This document shows positions 55,768-64,000 of a stretch of 64,000 nucleotides of DNA, piece after piece. Each line of letters begins with the position of its first letter. Position 1 is the first letter of the stretch. Source of the DNA: Komagataeibacter oboediens (GTDB taxonomy: Bacteria; Pseudomonadota; Alphaproteobacteria; Acetobacterales; Acetobacteraceae); NCBI RefSeq assembly GCF_003207815.1, contig NZ_NKTX01000003.1:1-64000 (forward strand), read 5' to 3'. A program made the position numbers and the translations under genes. Under the pieces are notes generated by a model. That model was not told the origin of the DNA. It did not search any database and worked only from the letters and a program-made list of their open reading frames with translations.

Positions 55768-56220
55768 ATGTCCGCTACGTCCAATCCGGTAGATGTCCAT
55801 GTCGGGAACCGTATCCGTCTGCGTCGTACACTGCTGGGTATGTCACAGGAACGGTTGGGGAATGCCTTGGGTCTGACATTCCAGCAGGTGCAGAAGTATG
55901 AACGCGGGCGTAACCGCGTGGGTGCGTCGCGTCTGTATGATCTGTCGTGCGTGCTGGATGTACCGGTCGGATTTTTTTTCGCGGGCCTGCCTGCGCATGT
56001 CGATACGACGGACCGGCCCGTAACAGACACTGTCGATGGCATGGCCGAGCCCGAGGCCCCTACACTGTCATCCGCGCTGCCCACGGTGGCGCAGGATGGC
56101 CTTGCCCTGCTTTCGCGTCGTGAAACCATTGAACTGGTGCGCGCATACTACGGGATCGAGGACAGTGGCACCCGTCGCCGCGTGCTGGATCTTGTCCGCT
56201 CCATGGGGGCATCGTCGTAG
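55768..56220 (+). CDS. XRE-family transcriptional regulator
   Basis: A 150-residue protein with an HTH_3 domain at about 10-65: VGNRIRLRRTLLGMSQERLG and LTFQQVQKYERGRNRVGASR, the typical alphaproteobacterial form, then a Pro/Thr linker and a C-terminal helix (SRRETIELVRAYYGIEDSG). Such regulators follow lnt in many alphaproteobacteria, where metK and trmB come next; here a tyrosine phosphatase on the other strand follows instead. ATG 55768 is used (GGGGA just upstream); GTG 55756 is possible. Confidence 0.9.
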   Translation: MSATSNPVDVHVGNRIRLRRTLLGMSQERLGNALGLTFQQVQKYERGRNRVGASRLYDLSCVLDVPVGFFFAGLPAHVDTTDRPVTDTVDGMAEPEAPTLSSALPTVAQDGLALLSRRETIELVRAYYGIEDSGTRRRVLDLVRSMGASS

Positions 56221-56228
56221 CGGGCGGG

Positions 56229-56891
56229 CTATTCCCGCCTGAGTACCTGATCGGTCATGAATGATGCGATTTTCCCGGCGCGGAAATCCGCGCGCAGGCG
56301 GTCTTCGTCATATTCCGTGCGCACCCAGTCCATGAAGGGGAGGCGCCCTTCCGCCTCGGCCGCGTAACGCAGGAAGAAGGCATCAAGCACGCCAGTGCGT
56401 GAACTGTTGAAATGTCCGTTCTTCCATGAAAGCTGGCGCAGCGCCTGTTGCGCCGTCCCCCCTTCGAACAGGATGACAAGCCCCGCGGCCAGTCCCGTGC
56501 GGTCGGCACCCGACTTGCAGTGCATGAGCATGGGAAAGCGGATGTCGCGGTAAATCCGCTCAAACCGTTCAATGCGGTCCCTGTGGGGGGCATTGCGGCT
56601 TTCGAACGCCATGTCGATATGGGTCAGCCCGATCTTGTGGGCGGCTTCGCGTGACAGGGCATCGGACCCGCACTGACGGTGCCCGCGCAGGTTGACCAGC
56701 GTTTTCAGCCCGTAGCGACGGGTGGCCAGCCGCAGCCGCCACGGCGTGGGATGGTTGCAGCGATAGACACGGCCGGGAATGACCACGCGGAAGTTGGTCC
56801 ATGTCTGCCGCAGGATTGCATGGTCAACGAACAGGCTGTCGATCCAGGCACGGCTTCGGCCGGCGGGGGTGGACAGGTTTCCCTCAAACAC
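56229..56891 (-). CDS. Tyrosine/dual-specificity protein phosphatase
   Basis: A 220-residue protein. The P-loop MHCKSGADRTGLAAGL (Cys-x5-Arg) gives the catalytic Cys and Arg of PTP/DSP phosphatases. The conserved upstream strand is YGLKTLVNLRGHRQ, and DMAFESRNAPHRDRIERF likely holds the general-acid region. An N-terminal region of about 35 residues precedes the fold. GTG 56891 is used, with AAGG upstream. The substrate (protein, inositol or lipid) is unknown. Its stop is 8 bp from the XRE stop (convergent). Confidence 0.87.
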   Translation of the reverse strand: MFEGNLSTPAGRSRAWIDSLFVDHAILRQTWTNFRVVIPGRVYRCNHPTPWRLRLATRRYGLKTLVNLRGHRQCGSDALSREAAHKIGLTHIDMAFESRNAPHRDRIERFERIYRDIRFPMLMHCKSGADRTGLAAGLVILFEGGTAQQALRQLSWKNGHFNSSRTGVLDAFFLRYAAEAEGRLPFMDWVRTEYDEDRLRADFRAGKIASFMTDQVLRRE

Positions 56892-56920
56892 CAGCCTTGT
56901 CCTTTCAAACGGGTGGAGAC

Positions 56921-56955
56921 GAAAAAGGCGCTGGATTTTTCACATCCAGCGCCTT
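56921..56955 (-). terminator. Intrinsic terminator of sdhCDAB
   Basis: AAGGCGCTGGAT (56925-56936) pairs perfectly with ATCCAGCGCCTT (56944-56955). On the minus strand the stem is followed by TTTTTC. It lies 32 bp beyond the sdhB stop. Confidence 0.9.
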
Positions 56956-56987
56956 CTGCGTCAATCACGAATGAAAGTGACCGGCTG

Positions 56988-57770
56988 TTACGCCTTGCGT
57001 TCCAGCTGCAGCTCCTTGATCCGGCCAATCGCCTTGGCGGGGTTCAGGCCCTTGGGGCAGGTCTGGGTGCAGTTCATGATCGTGCGGCAGGCATACAGCT
57101 TCAGCGGATCTTCCAGTGCATCCAGACGGTCGCCCGCATGTTCGTCACGGCTGTCGGCAATCCAGCGATAGGCCGCCAGCAGCGTTGCCGGACCAAGGTA
57201 GCGGTCGCCATTCCACCAGTAGGACGGGCACGACGTGGAGCAGCAGAAGCACAGGATGCACTCCCACATGCCATCCAGCTCGGCACGTTCCTCGATGCTC
57301 TGGCGGCGTTCGGAATCCGGTGGCGGCAGCGTGTCGGATTTCAGCCACGGATCAATCGAGCGCAGCTGGGCATACGCACCATCCAGGTCGGGCACCAGAT
57401 CCTTGATGACCGGCATGTGCGGCAGCGGATAGATCGCGATGTCACCCTCGATATCCCGGATGGGCTTGAGGCACGCCAGCGTGTTCTCGCCAGCGATGTT
57501 CATCGCGCATGACCCGCAGATCCCTTCACGGCATGAACGCCGGAAGGTCAGGGTGGAGTCGACATCGTTCTTGATATGGATAAGCGCGTCGAGCACCATC
57601 GGCCCGATCTTGTCCAGATCAATTTCGTAGGTATCGACCACGGGGTTCTTGTCATCGTCCGGGCTCCAGCGATAGATCCGGAAGTTCTTGACATTGGTGG
57701 CGCCGGGGGCGGCGGTGAAAATGCGGCCCTTGCCCACCGTGCTGTTCTTTGGCAGCCTGAATTCGACCAT
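56988..57770 (-). CDS. sdhB: Succinate dehydrogenase iron-sulfur subunit
   Basis: A 260-residue complex II subunit that carries electrons from FAD to quinone. The N-terminal 2Fe-2S domain has [24 protein letters not shown], and the C-terminal part has [16 protein letters not shown] and [20 protein letters not shown] for the 4Fe-4S and 3Fe-4S clusters. AAGGA lies about 8 nt before ATG 57770, and the gap after sdhA is 26 bp. It is the last gene of the operon before the terminator. Confidence 0.97.
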   Translation of the reverse strand: MVEFRLPKNSTVGKGRIFTAAPGATNVKNFRIYRWSPDDDKNPVVDTYEIDLDKIGPMVLDALIHIKNDVDSTLTFRRSCREGICGSCAMNIAGENTLACLKPIRDIEGDIAIYPLPHMPVIKDLVPDLDGAYAQLRSIDPWLKSDTLPPPDSERRQSIEERAELDGMWECILCFCCSTSCPSYWWNGDRYLGPATLLAAYRWIADSRDEHAGDRLDALEDPLKLYACRTIMNCTQTCPKGLNPAKAIGRIKELQLERKA

Positions 57771-57796
57771 CGTCTCGTTCCTTTTCCGCCGTTACG

Positions 57797-59608
57797 TCAG
57801 TAGACGCGCTTCTTGGGGGGGAAGACCTGCACATCGTTGGTCAGCGTTTTCATGTGCACGGGGCGGTAGCTTAGCGTGACATCGCCCTTGTCGGTCATGT
57901 GGGCGACGGTGTGCTTCATCCAGTTCTTGTCGTCACGGTCGGGATAGTCGTCATGCGCCTGCGCGCCGCGGCTTTCGTGACGTGCGTCGGCACCCGCCAT
58001 GGTGACGGTGGCGTTGGCCAGCAGGTTCTCGAACTCCAGCGCTTCCATAAGGTCGCTGTTCCAGATCAGCGAACGGTCGTTGATCGAGATGTCGGGAATT
58101 TCCGACCAGATTTCCTTGATCTTCTCCACACCCTGCGCAAGGCTTTCGGTGTTGCGGAACACGGCGGCATGCTTCTGCATGGTGCGCTGCAGCTTGCTGC
58201 GCATGTCGGCCACATGGGTCTTGCCCTTGGCGTAGCGCAGGCGGTCGAAGCGCGCGATTGCGGCATCACCGGCCCCTTCGGGCAGCGGCGGGATGACTTC
58301 CTCGCTCTTGATGGTAGCGGCGGCGCGCTGGGCGGCGGCACGGCCAAATACCACGAGGTCAAGCAGCGAGTTGGTGCCAAGGCGGTTCGCGCCATGCACG
58401 GACACGCACGCCGCTTCACCCACCGCCATAAGGCCGGGCACCACCGCATCGACATCATCAGCCGTGGGGCGGATGACCTCGCCATGGTAGTTGGTGGGGA
58501 TGCCGCCCATGTTGTAATGTACTGTCGGCAGCACCGGCACGGGTTCCTTGGTCACGTCGATCCCGGCAAAGATGCGCGCCGTTTCCGAAATGCCGGGCAG
58601 GCGTTCATGCAGGATCTCGGGACCAAGATGCTCGAGGTGCAGCATGATGTAGTTCTTTTCCGGACCACAGCCGCGACCTTCGTTGATTTCGATGGTCATG
58701 GCGCGCGAGACCACGTCACGCGAAGCCAGATCCTTGGCGGTCGGCGCGTAGCGTTCCATGAAGCGCTCGCCTTCGGAATTGGTCAGGTAGCCGCCTTCGC
58801 CACGGCAGCCTTCCGTCAGCAGGCAGCCTGCGGGGAAGATGCCGGTGGGGTGGAACTGCACGAATTCCATGTCCTGCATCGGGATACCGGCGCGGATCGC
58901 CATGCCGCCACCATCACCCGTGCAGGTATGGGCGGAGGTGCATGAATGGTACGCACGGCCATAGCCGCCGGTCGCCAGCACGACTTTCTGCGCACGGAAG
59001 CGGTGCAGTGTGCCGTCTTCCAGGCACCATGCCATGACACCACGGCAGGCACCGTCGTCATCCATGATCAGGTCGATGGCGAAGTATTCGACAAAGAATT
59101 CGACGTTATGCTTCAGGCACTGCTGGTACAGCGTGTGCAGGATGGCATGGCCCGTCCGGTCGGCGGCGGCGCAGGCGCGGGGCACCGGGGCCTCGCCATA
59201 GTTGCGCATGTGCCCGCCAAAGGGGCGCTGGTAGATCTTGCCATCTTCCGTGCGGGAAAAGGGCACACCCATGTGTTCCAGTTCCTGCACGGCGGGCACC
59301 GCCTCGCGGCACATGTATTCGATGGCGTCCTGGTCACCCAGCCAGTCCGATCCCTTGACGGTATCGTACATGTGCCAGCGCCAGTTATCCTCGGCCATGT
59401 TGCCAAGCGATGCGCCAATGCCGCCCTGTGCTGCGACGGTATGGCTGCGTGTGGGGAAAACCTTGGTCACGCAGGCAGTCTTGAGGCCAGCGGCCCCCAT
59501 GCCCAGCGTGGCCCGGAGGCCGGAGCCACCAGCGCCTACGACAACCACGTCATATGCGTGGTCAACGATCCTGTAGGAGCCGGTGAGTGGTGAAGTGGTC
59601 GCGTTCAT
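57797..59608 (-). CDS. sdhA: Succinate dehydrogenase flavoprotein subunit
   Basis: A 603-residue FAD protein that oxidises succinate to fumarate. [17 protein letters not shown] is the FAD dinucleotide fold, [19 protein letters not shown] carries the His for covalent FAD, and [17 protein letters not shown] the active-site region. [20 protein letters not shown] follows. Complete length. It sits 97 bp after sdhD and 26 bp before sdhB. Confidence 0.98.
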   Translation of the reverse strand: MNATTSPLTGSYRIVDHAYDVVVVGAGGSGLRATLGMGAAGLKTACVTKVFPTRSHTVAAQGGIGASLGNMAEDNWRWHMYDTVKGSDWLGDQDAIEYMCREAVPAVQELEHMGVPFSRTEDGKIYQRPFGGHMRNYGEAPVPRACAAADRTGHAILHTLYQQCLKHNVEFFVEYFAIDLIMDDDGACRGVMAWCLEDGTLHRFRAQKVVLATGGYGRAYHSCTSAHTCTGDGGGMAIRAGIPMQDMEFVQFHPTGIFPAGCLLTEGCRGEGGYLTNSEGERFMERYAPTAKDLASRDVVSRAMTIEINEGRGCGPEKNYIMLHLEHLGPEILHERLPGISETARIFAGIDVTKEPVPVLPTVHYNMGGIPTNYHGEVIRPTADDVDAVVPGLMAVGEAACVSVHGANRLGTNSLLDLVVFGRAAAQRAAATIKSEEVIPPLPEGAGDAAIARFDRLRYAKGKTHVADMRSKLQRTMQKHAAVFRNTESLAQGVEKIKEIWSEIPDISINDRSLIWNSDLMEALEFENLLANATVTMAGADARHESRGAQAHDDYPDRDDKNWMKHTVAHMTDKGDVTLSYRPVHMKTLTNDVQVFPPKKRVY

Positions 59609-59705
59609 TTCTTGGACGTGTCCCGATGCTCGTTCGGACGGCCGGCCAGTATTGCGGCCCGCCGGTCCGCGAATGTCATGTTCTGCTCAGGCGATCGCGC
59701 GGGCT

Positions 59706-60137
59706 TCAGCCCGCTGCAATCCTGCCCCGGCTGCTGCCGGCCAGCGCCAGCTTCAGTACGGAAACCGTGCCGAACAGACCCAGAAGGAAGACGATCCCCT
59801 TCATCAGCAGGCCCGCAGGCAGGTGCGCCTTGCCGTGCACGTAGTCATCAATGATGACCTGCAGCCCAAGCTGGGTATGGTAGAAGGTCAGGATCACCAG
59901 CGACAGCATCATGGTGGTGTTGAGCGGGCGTGCGCCCCACTTCGCCACTTCCGGCTGTGATGCGCCAGCAAGGCGGAAGACCTGGATCACGAACCAGCCC
60001 GACAGCGGCACAAGGGCCACCGCCGATGCACGTTCTGCCCACCAGTGGCCGACACCGGCCTGACCCGAGCCCAGTCCGCGCGCGCGCGAAAGCTGGGAGC
60101 GCATGACCGTGATATGCGGTTTCTTCGGATTGCTCAT
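59706..60137 (-). CDS. sdhD: Succinate dehydrogenase membrane anchor subunit
   Basis: A 143-residue protein with three TM helices (about 38-58, 72-95 and 108-131). GVGHWWAERASAVALVPLSGWF and LVILTFYHTQLGLQVIIDDY hold the quinone- and heme-site residues; the His in the second TM (FYHTQLG) is a likely heme b ligand. It starts 2 bp after sdhC. Confidence 0.93.
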   Translation of the reverse strand: MSNPKKPHITVMRSQLSRARGLGSGQAGVGHWWAERASAVALVPLSGWFVIQVFRLAGASQPEVAKWGARPLNTTMMLSLVILTFYHTQLGLQVIIDDYVHGKAHLPAGLLMKGIVFLLGLFGTVSVLKLALAGSSRGRIAAG

Positions 60138-60139
60138 GA

Positions 60140-60598
60140 TCAGGACGCCTTCTTGCGGGAACGACAGATCGCGACACCAAGGATACCGGCCACCAGCGCC
60201 AGCGTGGTTCCCACCGTCACGCCCACGGCCACGGGGCCATCCTCGTTGATTTCCTTTTTGGAAAAGCGATAGCCGCTATCCCACACAAGGTGGCGTATCC
60301 CCGCCACGAAGTGATAGACCAGCGCCAGTGCCCACCCCGCGAGCAGCATCTGCCCCAGCGGGTTGCCGGTCACCTTCTGGACCTTGCTGAAAGATTTGGG
60401 TCCCTTTGCCGCCGCGCTGATCCAGCACAGACCAAGTGCCGAACCGCCTGCGGCGGCGACACCGGCGGCGCGGTTCGCGATTGAAAGGAACATGGAAAGA
60501 CGGAAGCGGTAGACCTGGAGGTGTGGGGACATAGGCCGCCTGGTCAGAGTTCCGTCGCTTCGCTGCCCTACATAGAGCGCATCACGGACATCCTGCAT
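60140..60598 (-). CDS. sdhC: Succinate dehydrogenase cytochrome b556 subunit
   Basis: A 152-residue anchor protein. RRPMSPHLQVYRFRLSMFLSIANRAAGV is the SdhC signature near TM1, and VYHFVAGIRHLVWDSGYRF has the His residues for heme b and quinone. Three TM helices. The start ATG 60598 suits the conserved text; the open frame to 60688 adds a non-conserved extension. It heads sdhCDAB, 187 bp downstream of asd. Confidence 0.93.
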   Translation of the reverse strand: MQDVRDALYVGQRSDGTLTRRPMSPHLQVYRFRLSMFLSIANRAAGVAAAGGSALGLCWISAAAKGPKSFSKVQKVTGNPLGQMLLAGWALALVYHFVAGIRHLVWDSGYRFSKKEINEDGPVAVGVTVGTTLALVAGILGVAICRSRKKAS

Positions 60599-60731
60599 GG
60601 TCGTCTCGTCAATTTCCCTGTTATGGCTTCGGTTTGTTCCGTTGCCTTGTCTGAATTCGGTCCTACGCCGCACGGAAGGCCGGGTCAACGCACGCCCGGA
60701 ACACGAGGTTGAGAGACCTTCCCCCGGCTAC

Positions 60732-60760
60732 ATGGCGGTACAGCCCCGCTGCACCGCCAT
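60732..60760 (-). promoter_or_regulatory. Hairpin between asd and sdhC
   Basis: ATGGCGGT (60732-60739) pairs perfectly with ACCGCCAT (60753-60760), with CAG/CTG extending the stem inside. No T run follows on the minus strand, so it may be an attenuator or processing site rather than a full terminator. Confidence 0.4.
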
Positions 60761-60785
60761 CCATGGGGACCCCGCAGGCAGCCCG

Positions 60786-61805
60786 TCAGTGTCCGAGCAG
60801 GTCGAGGGCGACCATCGTCTCCGCGATCTGGACCGCGTTCAGCGCCGCCCCCTTGCGCAGGTTGTCGGCAACGCACCAGAAGCCGAGTCCATTGGGCACC
60901 GTCGGGTCAATGCGCAGGCGCGAGACATAGGTTGCGTCCTCACCCACGATCTCAAGCGGTGTCGCATATCCGCCGTCCTCGCGCTTGTCATGCAGCACCA
61001 CGCCCGGCGCTTCACGCAGGGCTTCGCGGGCGCGTTTGATATCAACGGGTTCCTCGAATTCCACGCTAATGGCCTCGGCATGGCCAATGAACACGGGAAC
61101 ACGCACGCAGGTGGCGAAAACGGCAATGTCGGGGTCAAGGATCTTGCGGGTCTCGACCGTCATCTTCCACTCTTCCTTGGTCGCGCCGTCATCCATGAAC
61201 CGGTCGATGTGGGGAATGCAGTTGAACGCGATCTGCTTTGTGAACTGTTCGGCCTTCAGCGGGTCGCCCACCAGGCTGCCGCGTGACTGGTTGAACAGTT
61301 CGTCCATGCCGCTTTTGCCCGCACCGGCCACGGCCTGGTAGGTGGCGACCACAACGCGCTTGATTGTGAACAGGTCATGCAGCGGTTTGAGTGCAACCAC
61401 CATCTGGATGGTGGAGCAGTTGGGATTGGCAATGATGCCGCGCCTGGCCTTCTTCACATCGTTGGGATTGACCTCGGGCACGACCAGCGGCACGTCCGGT
61501 TCCATGCGGAAGTGGGACGTGTTGTCAATCACGATGCAGCCCGCTTTCGCAGCCCGCGGCGCATGCACGGCCGAAACCGCCCCGCCGGGGGAGAAAAGGG
61601 CGACATCCCAGCCGGTAAAGTCAAAGGTCTCGAGGTTCTGGACCTTCAGTACCTTCTTATCGCCAAAGGAGACTTCCTTGCCCGCCGAACGGGCGGACGC
61701 CAGGGCCACGATCTCATCCACAGGGAACTGGCGCTCGGCCAGAGTCTTGAGGATCTCGCGCCCCACAGCGCCGGTGGCGCCCACCACCGCAACGCGGTAA
61801 CCCAT
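60786..61805 (-). CDS. asd: Aspartate-semialdehyde dehydrogenase
   Basis: A 339-residue NADPH enzyme in lysine, threonine, methionine and diaminopimelate synthesis. VAVVGATGAVGREILKTLAE is the NADP-binding motif, GIIANPNCSTIQMVVALKPL has the catalytic Cys, and ECVRVPVFIGHAEAISVEF-like text (ATCVRVPVFIGHAEAIS) the active-site His. GGAAGA lies about 6 nt before ATG 61805. It is next to sdhCDAB on the same strand. Its promoter is in the 281-bp divergent gap shared with zwf. Confidence 0.96.
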   Translation of the reverse strand: MGYRVAVVGATGAVGREILKTLAERQFPVDEIVALASARSAGKEVSFGDKKVLKVQNLETFDFTGWDVALFSPGGAVSAVHAPRAAKAGCIVIDNTSHFRMEPDVPLVVPEVNPNDVKKARRGIIANPNCSTIQMVVALKPLHDLFTIKRVVVATYQAVAGAGKSGMDELFNQSRGSLVGDPLKAEQFTKQIAFNCIPHIDRFMDDGATKEEWKMTVETRKILDPDIAVFATCVRVPVFIGHAEAISVEFEEPVDIKRAREALREAPGVVLHDKREDGGYATPLEIVGEDATYVSRLRIDPTVPNGLGFWCVADNLRKGAALNAVQIAETMVALDLLGH

Positions 61806-62086
61806 AATCTTCTTCCTGTCCTGTCATGCCGGTCCATCCGGGCGGACGGACCCATTGCCGTAACTGTACCGACACCTAGAGCCTGCGCGGCAAAGGCGCA
61901 AGCAGGACGGACCGCGCAAAACCGCTAACCGAATCGGGGGTAAGGTCAAGGTGACACGTCCCATGCGGTGATAGGCCTTGTCCGTATCGGCGTGCCGGGT
62001 GCACGCTTGGCCCATCGCGCCATACCGGGCAGGCACGCCGCCATCCGTCCCGGTACAGGGCGCAGGCAAGAACGGTTAGAGAGATC

Positions 62087-63610
62087 ATGGCCCTATCATC
62101 TGATATTTCCGCAACCATGCCGCCCGGTGCCCGTCGGGCCCCCGCGTGCACCCTGGTCATTTTCGGGGCGCATGGGGATCTGACCAAGCGGCTGCTCATG
62201 CCCGCGCTGTACAATCTGGTGGGTAACGGGCTGCTGGATGACGGCTTCCGCGTCATTGGCGTGGACCGCGTGGACAGCACCACCGCGCAATGGCGCGACG
62301 GCCTTGCCGCCATGATGCAGTCCTTCACCCATGACCCGAACGCCGAATTCCATCCTGCCAGCATCAATGCACAGCAGTGGGACTGGCTGGCGCAGCGGCT
62401 GGAGTATGTACAGGCCGATTTCAGTGATGCGGACGCCCTGCGCCAGCTGGGCACGAAGCTGCCGGGCAACGCCATCTTCTACCTGGCCATCCCGTCGCGG
62501 TTTTTCGCCACGGTGGTCGAAACATTGGGCAAGGCCGGTGTGGTGGCGCAGAAGGAGGGCGTTTTCCGCCGCGTGGTGATTGAAAAGCCGTTTGGTTCGG
62601 ACCTGGCTTCGGCAAAGGAACTCAACCGCCGGGTGCTGTCGGTACTGGACGAGTCGCAGGTCTTCCGCATTGACCATTTCCTTGGCAAGGAAACGGTGCA
62701 GAACATCCTCGCCATGCGATTCGGCAATCTGATATTCGAACCGCTGTGGCGCAATGAATATGTCGATCATGTCGAGATCACTGCTGCCGAGACCATTGGC
62801 GTGGAACAGCGCGGCGCGTTTTACGAGCCCACGGGCGCGCTGCGTGACATGGTGCCCAACCACCTGTTCCAGCTTTTCGCCATGGTGGCGATGGAGCCCC
62901 CCAATACCTTCGACGCCGAAAGCGTGCGCAACGCCAAGGAACAGCTGTTCGAGGCCGTGACCCCCATCGACCCGGCGGATGCCGTGCGCGGCCAGTATGC
63001 AACCGGCACGGTGGAGGGCAGACCCATGGTCGGCTACCGCGAAAGCCCCGGCGTGGCCCCGCACAGCAATACCGAAACCTATGTGGCGCTGAAGCTGCAT
63101 GTGGATAACTGGCGCTGGGCCGGGGTGCCGTTCTACCTGCGCACCGGCAAGGCGCTGGGGGGACGGCGGACCGAAGTTGTGGTGCAGTTCCGCAAGCCGC
63201 CAATGCTCATGTTCCGTGAAACCGAAACGGAGGAACTGCCCCCCAACCGCATTATCCTCAACATCCAGCCAGCCCAGGGGCTGACGGTGGAACTGGGTGC
63301 GAAAAAGCCGGGGCCGGAAATGGACCTGACCGATGTGCAGGCCCGTTTCCGTTACGAGGACGTGTTCGCCAAATCGCCCAATGTCGGGTACGAAACCCTG
63401 CTGTATGACTGCCTGATGGGGGACGAGACCCTGTTCCAGCGTGCCGATAATATCGAGGCCGCGTGGAAGGCCGTCGATCCTGTCCTGCAGGCATGGGCGA
63501 AGGATACGGCGGGGCCGGAACTATACGAAGCCGGGACATCAGGTCCCAGCGGGGCGGACGACCTGCTGCATCGTGACGGACGGTCGTGGTACCCGCTTGA
63601 TCGCGCCTGA
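62087..63610 (+). CDS. zwf: Glucose-6-phosphate 1-dehydrogenase
   Basis: A 507-residue oxidoreductase that starts the oxidative pentose phosphate and Entner-Doudoroff routes, both central in acetic acid bacteria. LVIFGAHGDLTKRLLMPALY is the NADP-binding motif (G-A-x-G-D-L-x-x-R), and VFRIDHFLGKETVQNILAMRF the substrate signature with the conserved RIDHFLGKE. The rest matches family length. ATG 62087 has AGAGAG close upstream. The gene is followed by repeat copy 4. No pgl or gnd gene is adjacent in the window. Confidence 0.97.
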   Translation: MALSSDISATMPPGARRAPACTLVIFGAHGDLTKRLLMPALYNLVGNGLLDDGFRVIGVDRVDSTTAQWRDGLAAMMQSFTHDPNAEFHPASINAQQWDWLAQRLEYVQADFSDADALRQLGTKLPGNAIFYLAIPSRFFATVVETLGKAGVVAQKEGVFRRVVIEKPFGSDLASAKELNRRVLSVLDESQVFRIDHFLGKETVQNILAMRFGNLIFEPLWRNEYVDHVEITAAETIGVEQRGAFYEPTGALRDMVPNHLFQLFAMVAMEPPNTFDAESVRNAKEQLFEAVTPIDPADAVRGQYATGTVEGRPMVGYRESPGVAPHSNTETYVALKLHVDNWRWAGVPFYLRTGKALGGRRTEVVVQFRKPPMLMFRETETEELPPNRIILNIQPAQGLTVELGAKKPGPEMDLTDVQARFRYEDVFAKSPNVGYETLLYDCLMGDETLFQRADNIEAAWKAVDPVLQAWAKDTAGPELYEAGTSGPSGADDLLHRDGRSWYPLDRA

Positions 63611-63642
63611 AAGATTTTTTGAAAACGACCTGTTCATAAGGA

Positions 63643-63724
63643 TGAAAGTTTCCGGCTGCCGCCTTTCTTCAGAAAGGCGGCGTTCCTTAGAAGCTTTCTG
63701 AAAAAAGCTTCACCAGAAACTTTC
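63643..63724. repeat. Dispersed palindromic repeat, copy 4
   Basis: The outer arms AAAGTTTCCGG (63645-63655) and CCAGAAACTTT (63713-63723) pair with one mismatch. Hairpin 1 GCCGCCTTTCT-tc-AGAAAGGCGGC (63658-63681) is perfect; hairpin 2 pairs GAAGCTTT (63690-63697) with AAAGCTTC (63704-63711). It lies between convergent zwf and the Spy/CpxP-like gene. Confidence 0.9.
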
Positions 63725-63829
63725 TTGCGACCGGCTCCGTCTGGCTGTTGCGGATCGCCCGGGACTGTCAGGTAAGCCGGATATGGCCTGGCCCCGCCCG
63801 CAACATGCTGTGGGCGGGGCGGGACGCGT

Positions 63830-64000
63830 TTACTGCGCGGGGGCGGCGGTGGTCCCCTGCGCATCGGCAGCCTTGGCCTGCTGTGCGGCGGTGTGTTCGC
63901 TGTCGCCCTCACGGAACAGGGTGTCGGCATGCTTGCGCTGCTTCTTGGACAGGCTGTCATACAGCGATGCGAACGCCGTGTTCAGCGTCTGCATGTCACG
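63830..64000 (-). CDS. C-terminal part of a Spy/CpxP-like (LTxxQ-type) periplasmic protein, cut by the window edge
   Basis: The last 56 residues are in view, reading LYDSLSKKQRKHADTLF near the start, then an Ala/Gln/Thr-rich tail (AAQQAKAADAQGTTAAPAQ). The helical L-x-x-x-Q-x-x-x-A-D pattern is typical of Spy/CpxP-family chaperone or metal-sensing proteins. The start and signal peptide are outside the window, so the assignment is moderate. A GC-rich stem without a T run lies beyond its stop (about 63793-63820). Confidence 0.55.
   Translation of the reverse strand, partial: RDMQTLNTAFASLYDSLSKKQRKHADTLFREGDSEHTAAQQAKAADAQGTTAAPAQ

Overview
The window is chromosomal DNA of an alphaproteobacterium with high G+C content. 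It is most likely an acetic acid bacterium (Acetobacteraceae, probably Komagataeibacter or Gluconacetobacter). That rests on gene content and order (aroQ-accB-accC, rimP-nusA-ylxR-infB-rbfA, truB-rpsO-pnp, rph-rdgB divergent from hrcA, lnt followed by an XRE regulator, asd beside sdhCDAB), on protein style (alphaproteobacterial Fur and MucR, type III-fold ornithine decarboxylase, ornithine-lipid acyltransferase), and on a left-edge transposase tail of a kind common in acetic acid bacteria. The genus is inference. Almost all of the window is core chromosome; no prophage, CRISPR array, tRNA or rRNA was seen.

Layout. 1-2.8 kb: transposase remnant, Gly-rich secreted protein, GT-C-like membrane protein. 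2.8-9.2 kb: heme A synthase (ctaA), TVP38-type membrane protein, Bcr/CflA efflux pump, apt, FUSC-type exporter. 9.3-13.3 kb: aroQ-accB-accC operon, RlpA-like protein, BrkB/YihY membrane protein. 13.6-19.7 kb: ornithine/lysine decarboxylase with a long leader, CopC-like protein, ccmAB, acnA. 19.9-23.9 kb: LysR regulator and an uncharacterised three-gene module around a membrane-anchored Hsp100-like AAA+ ATPase. 24-36.5 kb: translation and RNA-processing block (rimP, nusA, ylxR, infB, rbfA, truB, rpsO, pnp), interrupted by a reversed MCE gene, then a nitronate-monooxygenase-like flavoprotein with a four-Cys cluster. 36.7-44.2 kb: rdgB, rph, hrcA, an aldo/keto reductase, PBP1A, and prfB with its programmed +1 frameshift. 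44.3-49.4 kb: a TonB-like protein lacking the usual C-terminal domain, exbB, a TPR-like exported protein and an OmpR/EnvZ-type pair. 49.4-56.9 kb: Nfu, a RutE-like nitroreductase, tsaB-rimI, TusA-like protein, mucR, fur, olsB-like gene, lnt, XRE regulator, tyrosine phosphatase. 57-64 kb: sdhCDAB, asd, zwf and the end of a Spy/CpxP-like gene.

The most distinctive non-coding signal is a dispersed palindromic repeat of about 80 bp. It can fold into an outer stem enclosing two hairpins. Four copies occur near 15.3, 20.85, 36.6 and 63.7 kb, and all four lie between convergent genes. The best candidate for an undescribed protein system is the AAA+ module at 20.9-23.9 kb.

Functionally the window joins respiration (heme A, cytochrome c maturation, succinate dehydrogenase, aconitase), envelope building (Lnt, PBP1A, ornithine lipid, RlpA, MCE protein), translation, and metal or stress regulation (Fur, MucR, HrcA, a two-component pair). 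All assignments come from reading the translated sequence; no database search was run.
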